NCBI GenBank assembly: GCA_958299035.1
Contig: CATQJL010000326.1
Coordinates: 5,470,232 to 5,534,231 of the forward strand
Length of the DNA: 64,000 nucleotides
Direction of reading: 5' to 3'
Source of the DNA: Cylicocyclus nassatus
Lineage: Eukaryota > Nematoda > Chromadorea > Rhabditida > Strongylidae
Shown here: positions 13,273 through 25,010 of the stretch, one piece after another
How positions within the stretch are numbered: the stretch's first letter is position 1
Layout: each line of letters opens with the position of its first letter
Notes under the pieces: generated by a model
The model's input: only the letters and a program-made list of their open reading frames with translations
What the model was told of the DNA's origin: nothing
The model's database searches: none
Made by a program: the position numbers and the translations under genes

Positions 13273-14262
13273 TTAGGTTGATGCATAATTCCTGCACCAA
13301 AATAGGTACAGACCGCAATAACTCGGAGTAACCCTATATCCCAAGTAGGATTCGATATATCATTTGATAGCGCAAACCTAGCTCTACAAGATATTGCTCA
13401 AATATCTACACCAGCTTTGATCCACGCGAAGTTTTGAGCCAAAAACTGAAAAAAACCATGCGTCCGAAAACCTTAAGACGGATCTTAAAAAAATTGTAAC
13501 ATCGTTTAAAAAGCTCATACAAATTTTCTTTCTTGCTCACGCGTAGACGTTCCACGTAAGACATTTATCTATGCGGTTGCTGTATTTTTTTCTCAACTAG
13601 GCGATGAAAAAACGAAGTTTTTTGAAGTTCTTCATGTTTTTGCCAATAGTGCTGAGATGTTCTAGTATTAACAGTTGTATAGTACATGCCGTTAGCAGTG
13701 AAACTTTACATTTTCAGCCTTCTAGAACTGCTAGTTCGCGAGAAATAACGACGCTCTCCTTATCCAAATTTTTCTTGCCTAGTTGCTAAAAATCCGATAT
13801 TTCTCGTAAACCAGCTGCTCTAAAGAGCTGAAAATTCACATTCACGCTTCTAAGGACCCATATTATACAACTGTCAGTGCTAGAACATGTCAGCATTGTT
13901 TTGGAAAAACATGAAAAACTTCGTTTTCTCATCGTCTAGTTGAGAAAAAAATACAGCAACCGCATAGATAAATGTCTTACGTGGAACGTCTACGCGTAAG
14001 CAAGAAAGAAAATTTGTATGGGCTTTTTGAACGAAGTTACAATTTTTTTAAGATCTGTCTCAAGGCGTTCGGACGCATGGTTTTTTTCAGTTTTTGGCTC
14101 AAAACTTCGCGTGGATCAAAGCTGGTGTAGATATTTGAGCACCATCGTGTGGAGCTAGGTTTGCGCTATCAAACGATATATCGAATCCTACTTGGGATAT
14201 AGGATTACTCGAGTTATTGCGGTCTGTACCTATTTTGGTGCAGGAATTATGCATCAACCTAA
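13273..14262. mobile_element. 990-bp palindromic foldback element with mariner-like ends
   Basis: The left end is TTAGGTTGATGCATAATTCC and the right end its inverse, flanked by TA on both sides as expected for a Tc1/mariner target duplication. The two halves are inverted copies of each other nearly to the centre (about 13767): for example CACGTAAGACATTTATCTATG at 13553 pairs with its complement ending at about 13984, and the CGCAAACCTAGCTC segment at 13372 pairs with one near 14155. Arms are thus about 480 bp with scattered mismatches. The 61-codon open frame inside is not transposase-like. It is therefore a non-autonomous, hairpin-forming element. Confidence 0.9.
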
Positions 14263-15714
14263 TATTAATGATACTGCGAAAGGATTTCGAATAAAATGAT
14301 TTTTTATGGAAATCAGGTAAAATGATTTTTATGGAAAATTAGGGGATCTTATGCCGTTTTGCTCATAGCTATAGAGCTTCCAACAAAATGTGTATATTAG
14401 TGATGAACTAAACATTTCGGGAAGCATGTCGCTATCTAGTTTGGGACTTATAATTTATTGTGGAAAGGTTAATTTACAAATTTGTTATATACTAGTACCC
14501 TTTGCGAAATTCCTGTCCCAGACGATGGGATTATTAAGTGAAAAGCCCTTGCTTTGAAGCGCAAACTTCTCAAGAAGTTCATTTAAGACAAACCTTCACT
14601 TAGTAGTGCATGTACACAATTGTCATCACTTCTTATGTTTTAAAGAAAGTAGAGGATGAAATGGAATAACAGACATTTCAAAGAAGGGTGACTAAAAAGG
14701 TCAACATAGAGTTTGCCATTTCTGCATCTGCATTATCTTCTAACTCTTCAGATATCCTTAGCACTAGCCTCCTCAAGCTTTTTCGTCCCTCATGAATCTC
14801 TTATTGAACATAGTAAAGTTTATGTTCCATTTGTGTGTTTACACCCCCGTCCATAGCTTCGAAGCTCGTAAGAGATTAGAAGCACTTGCGATGATCATCA
14901 ATGAATTGAAGACGCGCAAATTTGAACAAGCACTTATTCGCACTCGACAGATTCTTTGAAGCGGCCACTTAAGAAACTCTAAACAATATGCTATTGTAGC
15001 CATCACAAAACTTTTCATCTTTCTTTTATTTCCTTTTATATCCAAAGTTCAATAGTTCATTTTGAGCAATGACGATCAATATCCCAAAAAAATTTTGATT
15101 TTTTCTTACTTGAATACCTTTGATTTTCGAACACAATCACTTTGTACACTCAGTCCTTGGCTTGGAAATTAATCGTAGCATTTGGAGGGCCATTTGTTTT
15201 TTATTAGGCTCAACTACAACAAGCAAAATTTTTGAACCAATCTAAAGGTCTTGAAAATTGCAAGATTGGCTTCTACAAATTTATCTAAAGTGCTGAGGAT
15301 TGCTTTACTTGTAAAGTATTTTTTTTATCGCGAACTTACATGAAACAAGTCCATTATTCGATGCCCTCAATGAGAAAATCGTTAGGAATTCTACCTTTCG
15401 TTTTTTTCAACGAATAATAGAGTTCAAGAACTGAAAGTAAACCTTACTTTCTCTGCTTAATTTTGTTGTGATCTTAACAATCCAGTTTCAGAATTTTTCG
15501 TTATTGGAAAGAAAAATTAACGCTGTTATTTCAACCTGCAATTTTCATGATTTCTATTTCCACTTTATACGAATCTTCATTCCTCTAATAACTGAAAAAT
15601 GCTTTTCAAATTTGATTTTTATTGATGATGCACAATCCATTTACTTTGCCGATGCCATCATCAAGAATCCCTTGAAATGTTGAATTCTAATCCATTCAAA
15701 ACACAGTGTTGTAG

Positions 15715-15853
15715 ATGTCAGTATTCGTAGCGGGGGAATTAGATATGGACTTGAGCAGAAGTCGACTTGCTAGAAAATATACGATTAAACGACCGTTCCC
15801 GACACTTCTTACAATAACGGAAGGTGTGGCGTTAACTCCAACGACAGGAACAG
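15715..15853 (+). CDS. unc-58: K2P channel, alternative first exon A
   Basis: ATG preceded directly by an in-frame TAG; 46 codons and a final G before donor GTAAAA, so phase 1. The peptide starts MSVFVAGELDMDLSRSRLAR and ends TITEGVALTPTTGT, hydrophilic with basic clusters. It looks like a short cytoplasmic N-terminus. Joining to 41606 gives ..TTGT-G-QDVAPH.. in frame. The exon is bounded by AT-rich sequence. The bases before the ATG (TTGTAG) could also be a splice acceptor, in which case it is internal. No homology is visible in the peptide itself. Confidence 0.5.
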
Positions 15854-16605
15854 GTAAAAAATATTTTGATCGAATAGAATTAAAACTAAGAACAAAATTT
15901 TTCTCTATGATATTGAGTTTGGGACTGAATTGAGACTGATTTGCATTGTCAAGATATTCTATTTCATTGCTGTTTTCCATTCCCTAAACAAGCTATTAAA
16001 TCTTCGGGTTTTTCCAGAAACTCGTCAGCGAGGAAGGAGACCAGGGGATCTAAATTATGTTGTTTTCTATTTTTTTGTAAATCTATGTGATTTTCTCAAA
16101 TTTTGTTGCCTGAGTTAAAAGTTTAAGTAATGAAGACGTTTTCTTTGATTTAATTATCACCATTTTTATAATGAAAGGTAACGAGTTAGTTAAAATATTT
16201 GGACTGGTCAAACAGACCGCAGTGTAATGCTGTATGTACAAGAAGCGAGAAAATGGGGTAAAAAAGTGGCAAACTCCACCTTCTTTGACCCCAAATTCTT
16301 CCCACATATACGAACAAATACTACAGATATAGGAGAATACATCTGCACTTTTTTGTACATGTAATAAATCCTTGGAAATACCAAATTCATCTTGAACGTT
16401 CGAAAACTTTCTTTACAACCCATCTGAAGAATCCCGTATGCGTTTTAGCGCCGAAAGAAGGAAATAACTTTTTCTTTTTACTGGATGAGATGAAATGAGG
16501 ATGTCCTTTTCATACCAGAGTCAAAATTATAGCTTAACGACTGTGAACTCTGCAAAGAAGTAATTGGAGTAATTTTGCGCGCCATTGATCTTCTCTACGC
16601 TGGGC

Positions 16606-16722
16606 TGCCCATTTTTCTCTCTATTTTTGTAGAGTAATTCAGCTCTTTGCCCATTTTTCTCTCTATTTTTTAGAGTAATTCAGCTCTTTGCCCATTTTTC
16701 TCTCTATTTTTGTAGAGTAATT
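16606..16722. repeat. Tandem repeat, three copies of about 42 bp
   Basis: The unit TGCCCATTTTTCTCTCTATT plus TTTGTAGAGTAATTCAGCTC repeats with a period of 42 then 41 bases; the third copy is cut short after GAGTAATTT. Units are nearly identical, suggesting recent expansion. It lies between alternative first exon A and the GC-richer block at 16.8-17.1 kb. Confidence 0.9.
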
Positions 16723-18061
16723 TTTTATGCATACTCGAGAAAGGACTCAAACTTGCATGAGACACTTGGAAAAACTTGCGAAAAGCATCTCACCTCAGCT
16801 AAACACCCTAGTCGAACTGAGACGATGTTGTGAGATGAAAATGACTTGCTCGACAACGTCAGTAACGTCCTCGTATTGTAGTGTCGATTGACGGCTATAA
16901 TATGTTGCGTCGGAACATGAACTCGTCTGAATACCCGCAAATTAGCCTCTCTGGAGTCGAGCAGAGCAGCCCGAGAGCACGGCTATCATACAAGAATCAC
17001 CAATATGCCCTCCGGCGTTCCCAGTGCACACCACGGCCCTGACATGCTATCTCAATTTTGAGTAGTGCTTCTACAATTTTCTCGTCTAGCCATTTTCGTC
17101 GTCCGACTCCGTTCTCATTGCCCCCCCTTATCCACTCAATCTATTCGCTATTTTTCAGTTAAATTTAATTTTTGAATTAGTCTAGCTCATCTGTCTTTTT
17201 CATACAGCTTTTAGCATGACATCATGATAAGCAGCGTGGTCTGCTCTTGTTGTACTGCTAATGATATTCACAGGTAAGCAAAACATACATGAAATCGGTG
17301 ATCCAAAGTTTGCTTCGAGCCTCATTGCCTTTTTATAGCTTTCCGAATAAAGGTCTCGCAACGAATGTATTAGGGAAGTATAAGCTCTGTAATTATACAG
17401 CAGGTATCACATTGTTGCATATGTCTTGCACAGAGAATACTCTCAAAAAGTCACCCAGAATTACTCAAATAGACACGCGTATAAAATTTTCTGTTGTACA
17501 CGGCAATGCGTATTTACTAACAATAAGTAAAGTCGATTCATTTCTCAACCTAGTGCATACTGCACAACTCGCGCACTACTTCACGACTTCTATGATTAGA
17601 TGTTGTGGAAAATCTTCTTCGTCATCTTATTTTTTTTACAGTGTAGTTTTATTAGATAAGTAAAAAATGGTAGTACACATTCAAATACCTTGATCCACCG
17701 GAAAGCGTTTTACTGACAAATCATCAGGGAGACGTAGATTAGTGCGCGTAGTGTGCAGACACACTATTGAGTTACAAATGATTCTTCTGTACAATAAATA
17801 TATAGTATAGTATATGTTAATTCAGTGATAATTTGAATATATCAAGAAATTTTTCAAACAAAATCCGAACTATAAGGAAGCACCAAAAGACATTGTCACA
17901 CATTGTCAGACATTCATTTTCTGCGATTTTTAGAAACCTGCGATCGAATTGTTTGTCTCTATCAACCTTGATTTCCGCGGTATGGCAGTAATAAGTTTTG
18001 CTAAGTACTACTAGAGCGCGTTATCTTCCCTTTGCCTTAGTAGTCAGTTGCTCATAAAGGC

Positions 18062-18643
18062 CTAATCATCCCTTGGGCTAGTTCGTCTTGATGCCATACC
18101 TAGCACGGCAAGGTTAGTGAAAGGCCAGTCACCAGCAGGGGGTCCACGCATATATTCATTACCCTCACTGGCCACGGGCTTACCTTGTCGGCTTACCTTA
18201 CCATCGCTAAGAGATATAAACTCCTCACAATGTGCTTCATATTCAAATTCATATTCAAGGTGAGCAGAGCAAGTCGTTGTGAGTGTAGATGAATGCGTAG
18301 TGAATCGTCCACGGCACGACCTATTAGAGCGCACTCGCATCACAGCGTAGGAATACACGCATCAGTAGCCTAAAAGCATTTTGCATAATGCTGAGAGCAG
18401 CTAAAGCTGGCGATTGTTGGCGATGTGCAGAATCGCGCAAAAGCCGAGTAACAGCAGCAGCACTTCGGCTGCGATTCGTCTCTTTCTCTCTCTGCTGCTG
18501 GTACTCAGGCCTCGATAGAGAGACAACATGCTCATTGAAGCCTAATCAGCTTTCTTTGCCATATTCATATTTGGCGCTGCCAGCTAGCTGGTACAGCACA
18601 TCCGCACGCCACCACATCCGCGTTTTTCTGCTCGCTCTCGAAA
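18062..18643 (+). promoter_or_regulatory. GC-rich block upstream of a candidate first exon
   Basis: G+C content rises sharply compared with the AT-rich surroundings, with several CpG-containing words, pyrimidine runs (TCTCTTTCTCTCTCTGCTGC) and AGCAGCAGC. It ends at the ATG at 18644. Similar blocks precede the first exons at 24860, 33299 and 40659, suggesting a shared promoter character. No defined transcription-factor site is claimed. Confidence 0.35.
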
Positions 18644-18673
18644 ATGTCGAAGAAACTCAAACAACAGGACGAA
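18644..18673 (+). CDS. Candidate micro first exon (MSKKLKQQDE)
   Basis: AAAATG start context, ten codons encoding MSKKLKQQDE, then a perfect donor consensus GTAAGT. It ends in phase 0, unlike the phase-1 first exons around it. The only downstream phase-0 acceptor exon in the channel that would make sense is 43770 (YIKILTP.., start of TM1), giving a short isoform with a ten-residue N-terminus. Reading in another frame (from ATG at 18388) gives a phase-1 end with A instead of G. It could also belong to an unrelated gene. Confidence 0.35.
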
Positions 18674-18999
18674 GTAAGTTTCGACCCCAGTTTTTGGCGT
18701 AAACACTGTTGTGTTTGGACAGAGCACAAGTGAATCTTAATAGTGATTTCTTGCCCCCCTAAATATCTGTTTCGGACGCCTGTCTTTGTCTCTTGGGCGC
18801 TTCGTGGAATGCGCGATTCGATTCTACAAGCTGATCCGCTCTCAGCTGCTCTGTCTCAACGAGCCAACAAGGCCAAGCAGTTACCTACGATATCGCGCAC
18901 ACCGCTACTTCTACAGTTTACACCGTTTGGACCGCCTGTTTCTTCCTGTGGGTATTTTTTATAATTTCATTATTCAAATCGTCCATTACTGCATCTAAT

Positions 19000-19495
19000 G
19001 GCACCGGTTATACCTCGCGCGATTTTCGTTGCGCGACTTCACATCGTTAGGATTTTTCGGAATCTTTGGGCCCTGGGCATACCTCATCTTCAGTCGCGAG
19101 CGATTTGGCAATACTCCGATTGGTCATAGCTTATCATAAGGGGTTTCTGAATGTTTGGAAGATAGAGCATTTTATCAACCTACGAAAGTTATACTGGCTA
19201 TGCTTTTAGGGTCTACCAGTATTGAATTTGAAGACATCTGGTAAATTGCCAGATTTTGCGAGCGAAATCGCATGAGGTATGACTTGGGCTTGAGAGCTTT
19301 ATTACCCAATGTTATCAGTATCATCTAAATTTCTTATATTTCACTTCTGAGAGCACTTAATATAAATAGGACTTGATATGTGCATCGGCTTACAAACACT
19401 ATTCGCTTGAGCGGTGGATTTGTAGACATCTGGCAAGTTACCAAATCGCGCGGCGACTGCAATTTGGTTAAATCGCGCCAAGTATAACCGATGCC
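19000..19495. mobile_element. MITE of 496 bp with GGCA[C/T]CGGTTATAC termini
   Basis: The left end GGCACCGGTTATACCTCGCG is the inverse of the right end (GGCATCGGTTATACTTGGCG on the other strand). Each half also carries a GAAGACATCTGG/GTAGACATCTGG segment followed by a Tc-like TTGCCA/TTACCA word. No open frame. It is a non-autonomous DNA element of unidentified superfamily. Confidence 0.8.
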
Positions 19496-20776
19496 TATCT
19501 ACTATACGGAGAGTTTATTCCAAATGGAAGTGGGACTTCTAAAAGTTATATTTACTGAATTATATAAAAACCTCATGGTATTGCTAAAATTTAGCTCAAT
19601 TTGTATATCCATCCAAGCAAAGTCTGGTCGCAAGAATCAAAGATTTTTTTTGGCAAAAATTTATATTGTCCAGCATTTGTGCCTATTCTAGAACTACCTC
19701 CATCTTCCGAAATCCCTCCAAAAAACTCCTATGGTTCTTCTTCAATAGAAGAGGAAACTGGCTATCTGTCATGAGATTCATGGATTCCTTGCCAGTTAAT
19801 GTGAGCACTCACTTTATGCATGTGCCGTTTACTAGAGGAAAAGAGAAAATGCACAATTTCTCTAAGCAATAATCGTTGTTGAACTGAAAAAACCCTCATG
19901 GTTTTGATTCACATTAAGTTTAAAAATAGCTTGAATAACAATGAGATTATAAAATGTAAATTTGGTTGGTCAAATTCTCACTCAGCTTGACTTCATAATC
20001 CAGCACGATTCTTTGAGATTATTATGAAATCTGAGATGCATGGTCATGTCAACTTCCTTATTTTGATTTGCCTATAAAATTTTCTCTAAAAAAGTACAGC
20101 CCCATTACAAGCATTTGGCAATCGTAAGCGAACATGCAATTATACCCATTGTGAATAATATTACATCTCATTTTTTCGTCTTTTCCTTCCCCGCCCTTTC
20201 GTACTGCACATGAAAAGACCGCTAGCATTGATTCTCTGCATTTTATTCGGATTTTCGCCAACGATGAAATCTGGTTTTATCAGGTTTTCGATTTCAATTC
20301 CATCATTCACAATATTTTACTGGCATCCGCTTAAAATTTCGAAGCAAAGCGTGGTCATCTGATGGGCTTCCTTTAGAATGTTGACATAAGATTCACATGG
20401 AAGGATTCGATTTCAGAGACATTTTACTCTCCAAATTCCTGCACTTTTCTGCGATTTTCAGTTTTTCAGATTTGTTGGCTTGTGCGTGATAATTATCTCA
20501 GCCCCAAAAAATTACTGCTTTAGCTAAACAATAATCTTACACGCAGCTAGTCGCAAATAGTATTGGCATGGCTTTTGAAAGAGTTGATGCAATCCTAGCG
20601 TGCCTCCTTGGAATCCAGAGCCCCAACTGAATGCTTGAACTTTTTTCTTTAAGGTTTATGTGCATTCACACCATTTTTCACAGCCACTGGGGTGTCATAG
20701 ACATGCCACCAGCTGTTTCAATGCTTTTCACGAGTTTTGAGGGCAAGCTCATCACTTTCTGCACGTTTTATCACTT

Positions 20777-21211
20777 ATGTTTTGTGGAATTTCCTGGCAA
20801 TTCCTGGAAGTCGGGAGTTCTAGCACCTCTCTATTGAGATTAGCCAGTGATGCTTGCCAAATGTGCATCTCGTGTCGCGAATTCTTCTTTCCGAAGCTGC
20901 TTTCGAAGAGAACTTTGCCAGAGCATAATGCCAGTGATTGGCGCAATTGTGCCGAGCGTTCTCGAGTTCAGTTGTACCCGTTCCGAGCGATTCTTGTTAT
21001 CATTCCGGTCTTAGAGCATCAACATTTATCAGTGGTATTTTTCCATCCCACATATAGCTTTATGTTTCATAAAATTGCTGTTTCGGAACAGATTTGGCAT
21101 AAGTTTAAGACATCCTACTTTCCTCTGTTGTTAGACTACGTAGAAACAAAAGAGCATGCTTCCCAAAGTCAGCTATTTGGCAATGTTCCAGAAGTTTGCA
21201 TCTCTTTTTAA
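20777..21211 (+). other. Unassigned 144-codon open frame
   Basis: A single uninterrupted frame with a GC-richer central part (20830-21000). The peptide has cysteines early (CQMCISC) and an Ile/Val/Phe-rich middle (RAILVIIPVLEHQHLS). I do not recognise it, no splice donor or acceptor was matched to it, and its composition drifts to AT-rich at the 3' end. It may be a decayed coding fragment or chance. Confidence 0.2.
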
Positions 21212-21269
21212 ATACGTTTCGAATATCTACAGTGTAGTGTATTCTATCACCTTACAAGGTTTTTATATT

Positions 21270-21345
21270 ATGTGTTTCCAAACTACTTGTAATGGATACG
21301 AAGACATTTGGCGGGTTGCCAAATCACCTGGGGACTGAAACGCGT
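21270..21345. repeat. Diverged fragment of the 19.0-kb MITE family
   Basis: GATACGAAGACATTTGGCGG and TTGCCAAATCACCTGGGGAC match, with substitutions, the GTAGACATCTGGCAAG / TACCAAATCGCG..GCGACTG segment at 19423-19460. No terminal repeat pair was found, so it is a solo end or relic. Confidence 0.5.
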
Positions 21346-22152
21346 TAGGTGACCAAGGCCTAATACGTTGACGACCGAATGACACACATGATGTATCTTA
21401 GATGACTCCTTATTATGGGATCACGTGAGACACATGGTGCGCCACGGCTTGAATGTTTTCGAAGTGACGAATACTTTGGGATAAGCTCACCCCGCAAACC
21501 CACCTTAAGCGGCGTATCTAGAAATTTTCATGTTTTTTGGCAGCCTTAAGGAATTACTGTAGGTATACTGTAGATGACAGCGCGCACTATCTGAAAAACA
21601 AAATTCAAGATCCTCGAAGATTTGGTCCCAGAAACCAGACATCTAAAAGTGCGCGTGGTCGTCAAAGTGTTAGGTAGCATCGTTGAGGCGAGAAAGGAGG
21701 TTGAAGGGGGGGGGGGAGGATTCACTGAGGAGAGAAGGTGGGAAACACCACGGAGTAGAAAGGAAGGAGGAAATAGAAGGATGAAGATGAATCGTCTCGG
21801 TTGGCCTTCAGGTCCTTCGGCTTTTCAGAACTCGTCTTGTTTTTTGACGTGAATCACTTCAGTGATACTCTACGGGGTAATTTTGGAAGTGACATCGCGC
21901 AGAAAAGCCCCAAGATAACTCCCCCGTGGTGCTCGTGCACTATTTTTGGCCATATATGAAGGAAGTCTGTATCGATCCTTTTCGAATGCGAAACCTCACA
22001 ATGAGAACTTGACATAACAAATGACTTTGCGTCACGTCGGCTTTTCACTAACCGAGAAATTCGCGGCTTTGTCTGTCGTTCAATGGCGAAGAACTCGCGC
22101 CGAGGCTAACGTGGCCGCTCGTCAAAGGTCAATAGGCAAGAAAAATCCCGTA

Positions 22153-22921
22153 GTAAGTGGAGGCAATGGCTCGGATTTTTGATGAGTACTTTTCACTTGA
22201 GGCATATGGGTTTGTCCTAATACTCGTACCACCTTGTTCGGGAAGTTTTTGTCCCTCAAGCATCTCCACGACGAAAAATTTCGAGATCTAGAAGATTTTA
22301 TGAGTTGTTGTTATCCTCAAGATCAGTTTTGTATGAAAAATCAAGAGAAAAAAGAAGAAATTTTCCCAGCGCGGCACGTCTCGTGTCGTTCTTTGGCCAG
22401 AAGGGATGATATTTTAGGGAACTTTAGAGGATTTTGACCTTTGAATCTCCCATACTCATCAATTTCTGCGGTAAGTGGTGGCTATGGTTCGGATTTTTGA
22501 TGAGTACTTTTCACTTAAGGCATATGAGTTTGTCTTAGCACTTGTACCATCTTGTTCTAGAATTTTTTGTCCCTCAAGCAGCTCTACGACGAAAAAATTT
22601 GCCCTCTAGAAGCCCCACCTCGCAAATGATTTCGATAACTCAAATACCCTAGGGTGTCGTAGTCGTCACTGCCAGCGAATGACCCACATGGCGGAGGGGG
22701 TCTATATTTATTCAAAGAATATCTTCTACGCTTCAGAATTGGTGCATAAAGGATCTTATGAGTTGTCTGCATCCTCGGAAAGCGATTTGTATCGAAAAAT
22801 TGAGGAAAAAAAGAAGAAATTCGTTCAGCTTGGCACATCTCGGATAAGCGTTTTTTGTCCAGAAGGGAAGATATTTCAGGGAGCTTCTAAAGGGTTTTGA
22901 AGCTCAAATCTTCTATATTCA
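22153..22921. repeat. Imperfect direct duplication, second copy interrupted
   Basis: Copy 1 (22153-22470) and copy 2 (22471-22921) share the order GTAAGTGG, CTCGGATTTTTGATGAGTAC / TTCGGATTTTTGATGAGTAC, TTTTTGTCCCTCAAGCA, CTACGACGAAAAAA, ATGAGTTGT, GAAGAAATT, CCAGAAGGGA and GGATTTTGA/GGGTTTTGA. Copy 2 carries about 135 extra bases (around 22612-22747) relative to copy 1. No protein is encoded across it. Confidence 0.8.
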
Positions 22922-22981
22922 CAGAGCCCATTGATCAGAAAATTCCAAGAACAAACAAATATTGCCTATATGAAGCAAATA

Positions 22982-23224
22982 CTATTCGATTTTGAATGTA
23001 ACCAGATACGCAGCGACTTCCACTTCACTTTGCAATCTTGGCCATCCGCACTCGACTATAAATGATATTGACCTCTTTGCTAGTGCATTTATAGTGCTAT
23101 CAAGATTATTTCCTCCCAATTTGACAAGACGTCCCCATGGAGTAATTGTACCAAGTAATCGTAAACACTTTGTTACAATATAAGCACTATGGCCTGACAC
23201 ACTTGTTCGCGCAGCAGCTTCCAA
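22982..23224 (-). other. Unassigned 80-codon open frame
   Basis: On the - strand a frame reads MEAAARTSVSGHSAYIVTKC and continues through GTITPWGRLVKLGGNNL to the end SEVEVAAYLVTFKIE. Residue composition is balanced and protein-like. No family was recognised and no upstream acceptor was identified. It lies just upstream of alternative first exon B on the opposite strand. It could be a short gene or a relic. Confidence 0.25.
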
Positions 23225-23374
23225 GCAATGAACAGCTCCGAAATCGTCGTCGAGGGACCCCCGGAGTAGCTGCGTTTCGAGAAAAACGGCTTATTCTTGC
23301 CACATCGACAGCAACAGTTGACTCTACGCACTCGAAGTTCGACACTCCTAATACACTTATTTACTACCTTAACG

Positions 23375-23663
23375 ATGCTACAGTCGGTTAGCGTTCATCT
23401 GATGGATGAACGACGTCAATCGCGTCTGACAAATGATGATCGCCGAGGTTCGAGAATGTCTCGAAGAACTACACTGGCTGATATGCTTATTACTACACAA
23501 TATTCGCACCATCTCTGCCCTCCACAGTGGTACGGTGTAGGAGTCACCGTCGGCGACGATATGCAACCGTCTTCACTGATCGTGCCGGCTGACAACCCGA
23601 TCGGGTGGGCAGTGTTCAATCCACTGCCTATACATGTTCAGAGACCACGAACACGTCCTACAG
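23375..23663 (+). CDS. unc-58: K2P channel, alternative first exon B
   Basis: 96 codons and a final G before donor GTATGG, phase 1. The peptide begins MLQSVSVHLMDERRQSRLTN and holds a strongly basic segment with candidate kinase sites (SRMSRRTTLADM). It then runs through WYGVGVTVGDDMQPSS and PIGWAVFNPLPIHVQ to RPRTRPT. The frame is open further up to an ATG at 23297, so the start is uncertain; 23402 (MDERRQ) is another choice. GC-rich and clearly coding-like compared with its flanks. Joining to 41606 gives ..RPT-G-QDVAPH. No membrane segment, so a cytoplasmic N-terminus. Confidence 0.6.
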
Positions 23664-23699
23664 GTATGGACAGGGATTTTTGTACAGTTCTGATATAAT

Positions 23700-24859
23700 T
23701 TTCGGTACTTCTTATTAGTGAAAGCTCGGCAGGAATGTGCTTGTGTCAAATTAGCTATTGCCCTTTCCGCGCACTACGCGCCCCAGCGCCAGTATGGTTA
23801 CGGTAGCGCATGGCGACTTCGCTGCAGAGCGCGTTTTGTAGTAGCTGCGCCCCTGTGACCAGCATTTTTCGGCGTTATCCGTTTAAATTCTGCATCGTTG
23901 CACAGCAAATCAGATCTGTTCAACGGCAAGGTGTTTGTCGTCGGTGGATGCGTTGCCCCACGGCACCCATCTTGGGCATGGCGCGTAATTCGAGAACTAG
24001 CACCTCGTTTTGTTCGAAACACACGTTGCTGTCCTGCACATCCTCCTGACATCCTCCCGGCTCCCCCATCTTCGTTTCGGCCGCCGACTGGCTGGCTCTC
24101 TTCAGCACCGCGTGTGTGTGCCGAACCGAACGCACCAACCACGTGTATAGATGTGTGTGTGTCAGGGTGCGTACATGAAAGAGCACATGCATCAGTCAGG
24201 CCGCGCTCCGAACGAGCACCAGCACCAGCAGCAGCAGCAGTAGCAGCAGCACAAATCCTCGCGGCAAACTTGGCAAATTGGCTGACGAAAAGGCATCTAT
24301 TTATGTTTACGTCCTCCTATGTCAGTGGTCAATAGGCGAAGAAGATTCTCTCAGCTTGGGGTGCATGCTCGCCATATGCGCCGCTAACTCAGCAACAGCT
24401 CAGACTGCCGCTGTTTTTGACATTTCAACGCCACCCACTCGCGATATCAATTGAAAACGGTCATTTCTCAAGCGGGCGGCTCGCTGCCTTCAGCTGCTGC
24501 AGCGGCCGGCGCTCGTCGGACGCGTGTCAAACGCACGCGCATGCGCTCTGTTCATTCCGCTAATCAGTGCAATGATATGTGTGGCCTCCTTCGCCAACTC
24601 CTTTGTTCGTGCGTCGTCGGCTGCGCGCGGCGCCCGGCTATTGGCACTGGAGCCGCGGCGGTCGGCCGGACCTCCACCCTCCACATCCTCGACTTTTTGC
24701 TCTCTAGCGTAATTAGCTCTCTGTGCTCAACCCTTCACATTGCCTTTTCCATTTCTATAAGCATCCACATTCGCCTTGCAGTACCTCTCACAGTGATCCC
24801 GTACGTGAAAGCCAGGATTGCAGTGCTGGCGTCCCAAAGCGCCTCTGTAGGCTTGCTGT
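23700..24859 (+). promoter_or_regulatory. GC-rich promoter-like region before first exon C
   Basis: This is one of the most GC-rich stretches of the window, with many CpG words (GCGCGCGGCGCCCGGC near 24623), a CAG/CAC trinucleotide run at 24213-24252, and a pyrimidine-rich tract ending CCTTGCAG at 24780, which could be a spliced-leader acceptor 80 bases before the ATG at 24860. Open frames on both strands (up to 185 codons) are mostly a result of low stop frequency in GC-rich DNA. Confidence 0.4.
24213..24252 (+). repeat. CAG/CAC-type trinucleotide run
   Basis: About 13 trinucleotides of AGC/CAG type with CACCAG, TAG interruptions, just upstream of first exon C. A TAG inside it would end one reading frame, so it is more likely untranslated than a polyglutamine tract. 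Confidence 0.7.
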
Positions 24860-25010
24860 ATGTTCCTACGCAAGTTCTGGAACCAATGGACGCTCGAGGA
24901 GAACGCTCGTCGTATGACGATTACAGTGCTCCCCTCCGGCACGAAGAAAGTTCACCTCAGATCGCCAAGCGAACTTGCCGAATTATGCCCGGAAAAGACT
25001 CAGGATAGAG
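24860..25010 (+). CDS. unc-58: K2P channel, alternative first exon C
   Basis: ATG with an in-frame TAG four codons upstream, 50 codons and a final G before donor GTAAAT, phase 1. The peptide starts MFLRKFWNQWTLEENARRMT and ends LRSPSELAELCPEKTQDR: aromatic-basic start, then a kinase-type RRMT site. The MF- start recalls first exons D and E (both MFFY..). Joining to 41606 gives ..TQDR-G-QDVAPH in frame. A different frame across the same bases runs longer (185 codons) but ends in a stop before the donor and lacks sense as an exon. Confidence 0.65.

Noticed and set aside
20777..21211. 144-codon frame as a real gene
   Set aside because: No splice context, no family motif, and AT drift at the 3' end; listed only as an unassigned frame.
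24451..25008. 185-codon + strand open frame over the GC-rich block
   Set aside because: Another frame over its 3' end gives a sharper exon (ATG 24860, stop upstream, donor in phase 1). The longer frame ends in TAG exactly at the donor.
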